A stretch of DNA of 64,000 nucleotides. It comes from Nemopilema nomurai. Lineage: Eukaryota > Cnidaria > Scyphozoa > Rhizostomeae > Rhizostomatidae. The DNA lies in the NCBI GenBank assembly GCA_003864495.1, contig ML133403.1, positions 62,001-126,000 on the forward strand, read 5' to 3'. A program made the translations under genes and the position numbers. Under the pieces are notes generated by a model. That model was not told where the DNA came from, made no database searches, and worked only from the letters and a program-made list of their open reading frames with translations. Of the stretch, positions 61,053 through 64,000 are shown piece after piece (position 1 is the stretch's first letter; every line of letters starts with the position of its first letter).

Positions 61053-61254
61053 TTTTCGGCCATAGTGTCCAGTGATTTCGGACATAGTGTCCAATGATTT
61101 CGGACATAGTGTCCAGTTATTTCGGACATAGTGTCCAGTTATTTCGGACATAGTGTCCAGTTATTTCGGACATAGTGTCCAGTGATTTCGGACATAGTGT
61201 CCAGTTATTTCGGACATAGTGTCCAGTAATTTCGGACATAGTCTCCGATGATTT
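61053..61254 (+). repeat. 22-bp tandem repeat carrying an inverted repeat (9 copies)
   Basis: Nine units of 'atttcggacatagtgtccag' plus two variable bases. Each full unit contains GGACA-TAG-TGTCC, a perfect 5-bp inverted repeat with a 3-bp spacer. The first and last units are degenerate (GGCCATAGTGTCC, GGACATAGTCTCC). Confidence 0.95.
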
Positions 61255-63871
61255 CTATTCTGCCTCATGAGTACGGGTCTTCATGCGTTTGTCTAGCAGA
61301 ATACGTTCGACCGAGTTGCTTCTGCGCGGCACAACCAGTTTCAGGTGAATCAAGCAGTAAGAAATATTGCAAACAAGTAGGCTGCGCAGGAGCAGCTCCA
61401 GGCATGCCTACCTAACTGAGAAAGAGTCGCTCAAAGTTCAAATGAAAGGCAGTTTCCACTGAGCGAACGCAGTTTGATTTGGCCTGCGTACCTTGAAGTA
61501 AGATTGTAAGGATTCCGTACAACCGTAAAGATTCCCCATATTCCATTTTGTTCATATCATTATAGTCGTTGATAAGTTGGGTAGAGATTCTGTTCTGTAT
61601 TTTGACGGCGGGTTTCTGTTCCTTCTTTTGAGTGCGCCTAGTAATGGGAATGGTGAAGCCGCGCCAATGCTTTAGATATGTAGAAGTGTAGAGAGATGAC
61701 AGCGGGTGTCATCAACATAGTAGGCACCAATACGGATGAGAATCAAGGCATGTCGTCGTTGGTGTCAAACAGGTGTTCCTCCGCCTACACCTCCTACAGA
61801 ATTCTTTCCAATTGCTTCTGCATGGCCGACCGCATTCTTGATCGATTCGCCATTCCCCATTCATAGATGTTCGACACGTGAGTCTGCATTTGCCTTGTTT
61901 CAAGGCGAACCTTCAATCCCATTTATCTGAGACGCCCCTCCCACTTCGTTTCCTTGCCAGCGAATTATTTCTCGCTATACGGACGATGTGTTTCCTCGTT
62001 TTCATTCCAATTACTTACCAACAATCCTTGGCTTGTGCGTGTTGAGCTCTAATAGGCTGATGAGTATTCGAAGCAACGGCTACCGTTGGAGTTTCACTGA
62101 TCTTAATTTTCAGTTTGCATTCACTGCAAGCAGAAAAGCAGACAAGTATGAAACCCGGCTTAGATTTGCGAGGAACCTTTTGTTAATCTTGTAAAACTTT
62201 GTTGTCATAAGAAGGTTCCGTTTGGTACTTAAGGTCTTAATTGAATCTGGATTTTCTGACAGGTGTGGTCATCTCGACGTTGATAGGATGAACTTTTTAG
62301 GACAACAACATCTGATTCTTCAACTACTCGCTTTCAAATGAAGGCAGTTATTTTTTTGAACAATCGCTCTCTGTTGCGAATTGCTGCAAATAAAAACCAA
62401 CTAATGTGTATCAATGAGGCAAAAGATATTGAAATATTTTCAGTATTTCGTTTCTGTACGCCATACTATGTTATATTGCTGGTTGTTCACTATCTACAGA
62501 CTGGCCACATCTTCCTAACCTATGATCCCCTTCATGTGTTTGTGCGTGACTCGTTTCTGTCTTACCACTGTCCGGCATTTCAGTTTTCTCCCTGCTCAGC
62601 CCGTTAGTGTATGACTCGCCCAGTCCTTTTCCATTAATGCATTTCTGACAGGGCTGTGTTGCTATCGATCGATCAACCAATGGGCACCCTGCTGTCTGCA
62701 ACTGGACACCTTGTGGGTGATGCTCCACCCTGATTCTCAATGAATCTGTGGCTTATCTTCACTACCCCCGAGTAGGTTGCCTGGTGGAGATACTTCTGGC
62801 ATTTTGCTTTGGCAGCGATCGAGATGTAGGAGTAACATGAACGACCCCCATCTGTCATCTGGCGGAAATTCGAGGTTGTTTGCCTGCTCGCATTTAAGTA
62901 CTTTAGAGTAAAGACGCCATTTGCTTAGTCTTTGCGAAGGAAGCAGTAAAAAGACAGCTATTTGCCCGCAGTATTGGTGTTCATATCGCAGAAATTTGGC
63001 CCCGCCCCGGCCCTATGCAAAGTAAGCAGTCGTTGTTTTTTGTTTGCAACCACAATGCTCCAGGCCCTTCGATTTAGAATGAGACATTGATTCAGGCATA
63101 ACTTGTTAGTTCACTGTATTTTTGTAGATTGACAATAACTTATTACTCTATTGTTGAAATACAGTTAAAATCAAAGCAACGGCGTAAGTTGTTAAGAATT
63201 AAAAAATCGGATTGCGCAAATCAGTGGAAATGGTTTACTGAACGCGTATCAATTTCCGTTTGTCACATGTTATTTACTAGGCTAATATATTACATGTGCA
63301 AATGCTGTGCTAAAAAAATTTGATTGTTATTTTACAGAATCATGCCACCAGACTTGGATTTCTTTATTCTTTTCTAGCCCCTGATGTCATACTCTACTAT
63401 AAATACTTTGCTTTGCAAGAATCACAGTTAAACTGACAACGTTTACACAAACATTTAAAAGTCAACCTTGTTATTAACGAAAAGATTTTCCACTTTTCCG
63501 ACTTCAGCTGCGCTTTTCCACGGTAATCTTGAAATCGGACCTTCTCATCTGTATCATTCTGTCCGTTTGCTGTCCTTCAAAAGTTCACTGCTTGTCGGGT
63601 AGATGAGCTTGTTTGCAGTTATTTCATTGCAGCAATGTTATCCTTTCTGATTTGAAGTGCCGCTGATGGCTGAAATGGTTTTTAGTCGGACAGGGGTCAA
63701 ATACGTATCCTTTAGTCTTCAATAGCGACTTCTATCTTCCGAAAGACAGGCAACACACCGCACAGAAGGGAGGCATTTAAGCTGTCAGTCAGTGTCCCGA
63801 GCAGGTCGTTCGATATCGCTGTTCTGTTACATTCACTTGCTAACACTCCGCAGCTTTATGACTTCTGTTTG
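61255..63871. other. Intergenic stretch near the right edge
   Basis: No gene recognised. Overlapping open frames occur on both strands near 61712-61930 and 62471-62858 but lack family character. The right end should contain the promoter of the gene starting at 63872. Confidence 0.45.
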
Positions 63872-64000
63872 ATGGAATCCGTTGGACCTGCCCGTGTTGC
63901 CTCGGTTCGCTCTGCGTTGCCTCCGCGTGTGCAGGAACTGGCGAAAGTTGAAGAGGAGAATGAGAGTCGGGTCCACCAGGGAATTGATAAAGAACGAGTA
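63872..64000 (+). CDS. Possible 5' end of a further gene, running off the window
   Basis: An ATG at 63872 opens a frame of 43 codons to the window edge, with an in-frame TAA upstream at 63841. The translation (MESVGPARVASVRSALPPRV, then QELAKVEEENESRVHQGID) has coding-like composition and turns acidic and helical. The local sequence is richer in GC and CpG than the preceding kilobases. The family is not recognised. An alternative is an internal exon starting after 'gtgtgcag' at 63935. Confidence 0.45.
   Translation, partial: MESVGPARVASVRSALPPRVQELAKVEEENESRVHQGIDKERV

Noticed and set aside
61053..61254. CRISPR-like appearance of the 22-bp array
   Set aside because: Units are contiguous with no unique spacers and the genome is eukaryotic.
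62471..62858. Minus-strand frames with mixed composition
   Set aside because: Possibly part of an old repeat, but I could not support any element or gene.
63935..64000. Extra coiled-coil exon of the C2 gene after 'gtgtgcag'
   Set aside because: The same frame opens at an upstream ATG (63872) with a preceding stop, and the C2 gene has a nearer last exon and poly(A) signal.

Overview
The window is animal nuclear DNA: AT-rich, intron-dense (introns mostly 0.1-2.5 kb, GT-AG with one GC-AG), and all recognised proteins are metazoan families. An early-branching invertebrate, most likely a cnidarian (coral or sea anemone), fits best. That rests on ancestral-looking gene structures, short introns, divergent cytoskeletal paralogues and an EGF-SEA-EGF membrane mucin; the species itself cannot be read from the sequence. 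No bacterial genes, rRNA, tRNA or CRISPR arrays were seen.

Layout: 1-3758 has no recognisable gene. 3759-14183 (+) is a transmembrane mucin-like gene: signal peptide, about 37-38 copies of a 174-bp Ser/Thr-rich repeat, EGF, SEA, EGF, transmembrane helix and basic cytoplasmic tail. The repeat array contains about a dozen reading-frame breaks as sequenced. 18649-19788 (+) is a two-exon tropomyosin-like gene. 22945-26154 (-) is FAM136A, head-to-head with a 24-exon vinculin/alpha-catenin-family gene at 27513-39278 (+). 41201-48610 (+) is CLINT1 (epsinR), whose nine coding exons join to an exact 674-aa frame. 56161-59617 (+) is an unfamiliar gene joining a C2 domain to a coiled coil with 28-residue repeats, built from phase-0 exons that each hold a whole number of heptads. 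At 63872 a further gene may start and run off the right edge.

The genes do not form a pathway or operon. Three concern actin, adhesion or membrane structure (tropomyosin-like, vinculin-like, mucin), one clathrin traffic (CLINT1) and one mitochondria (FAM136A). The 7.5 kb between CLINT1 and the C2 gene is the most repeat-rich intergenic part: two probable MITEs, a hairpin, and an 11-bp A-tract array. Other satellites lie in introns of the vinculin-like gene (TTCTG pentamer, 17-bp unit) and near 61.1 kb (22-bp unit carrying an inverted repeat).

Exon limits were placed by eye from splice consensus, reading phase and remembered family resemblance. No alignment, expression data or database search was available.
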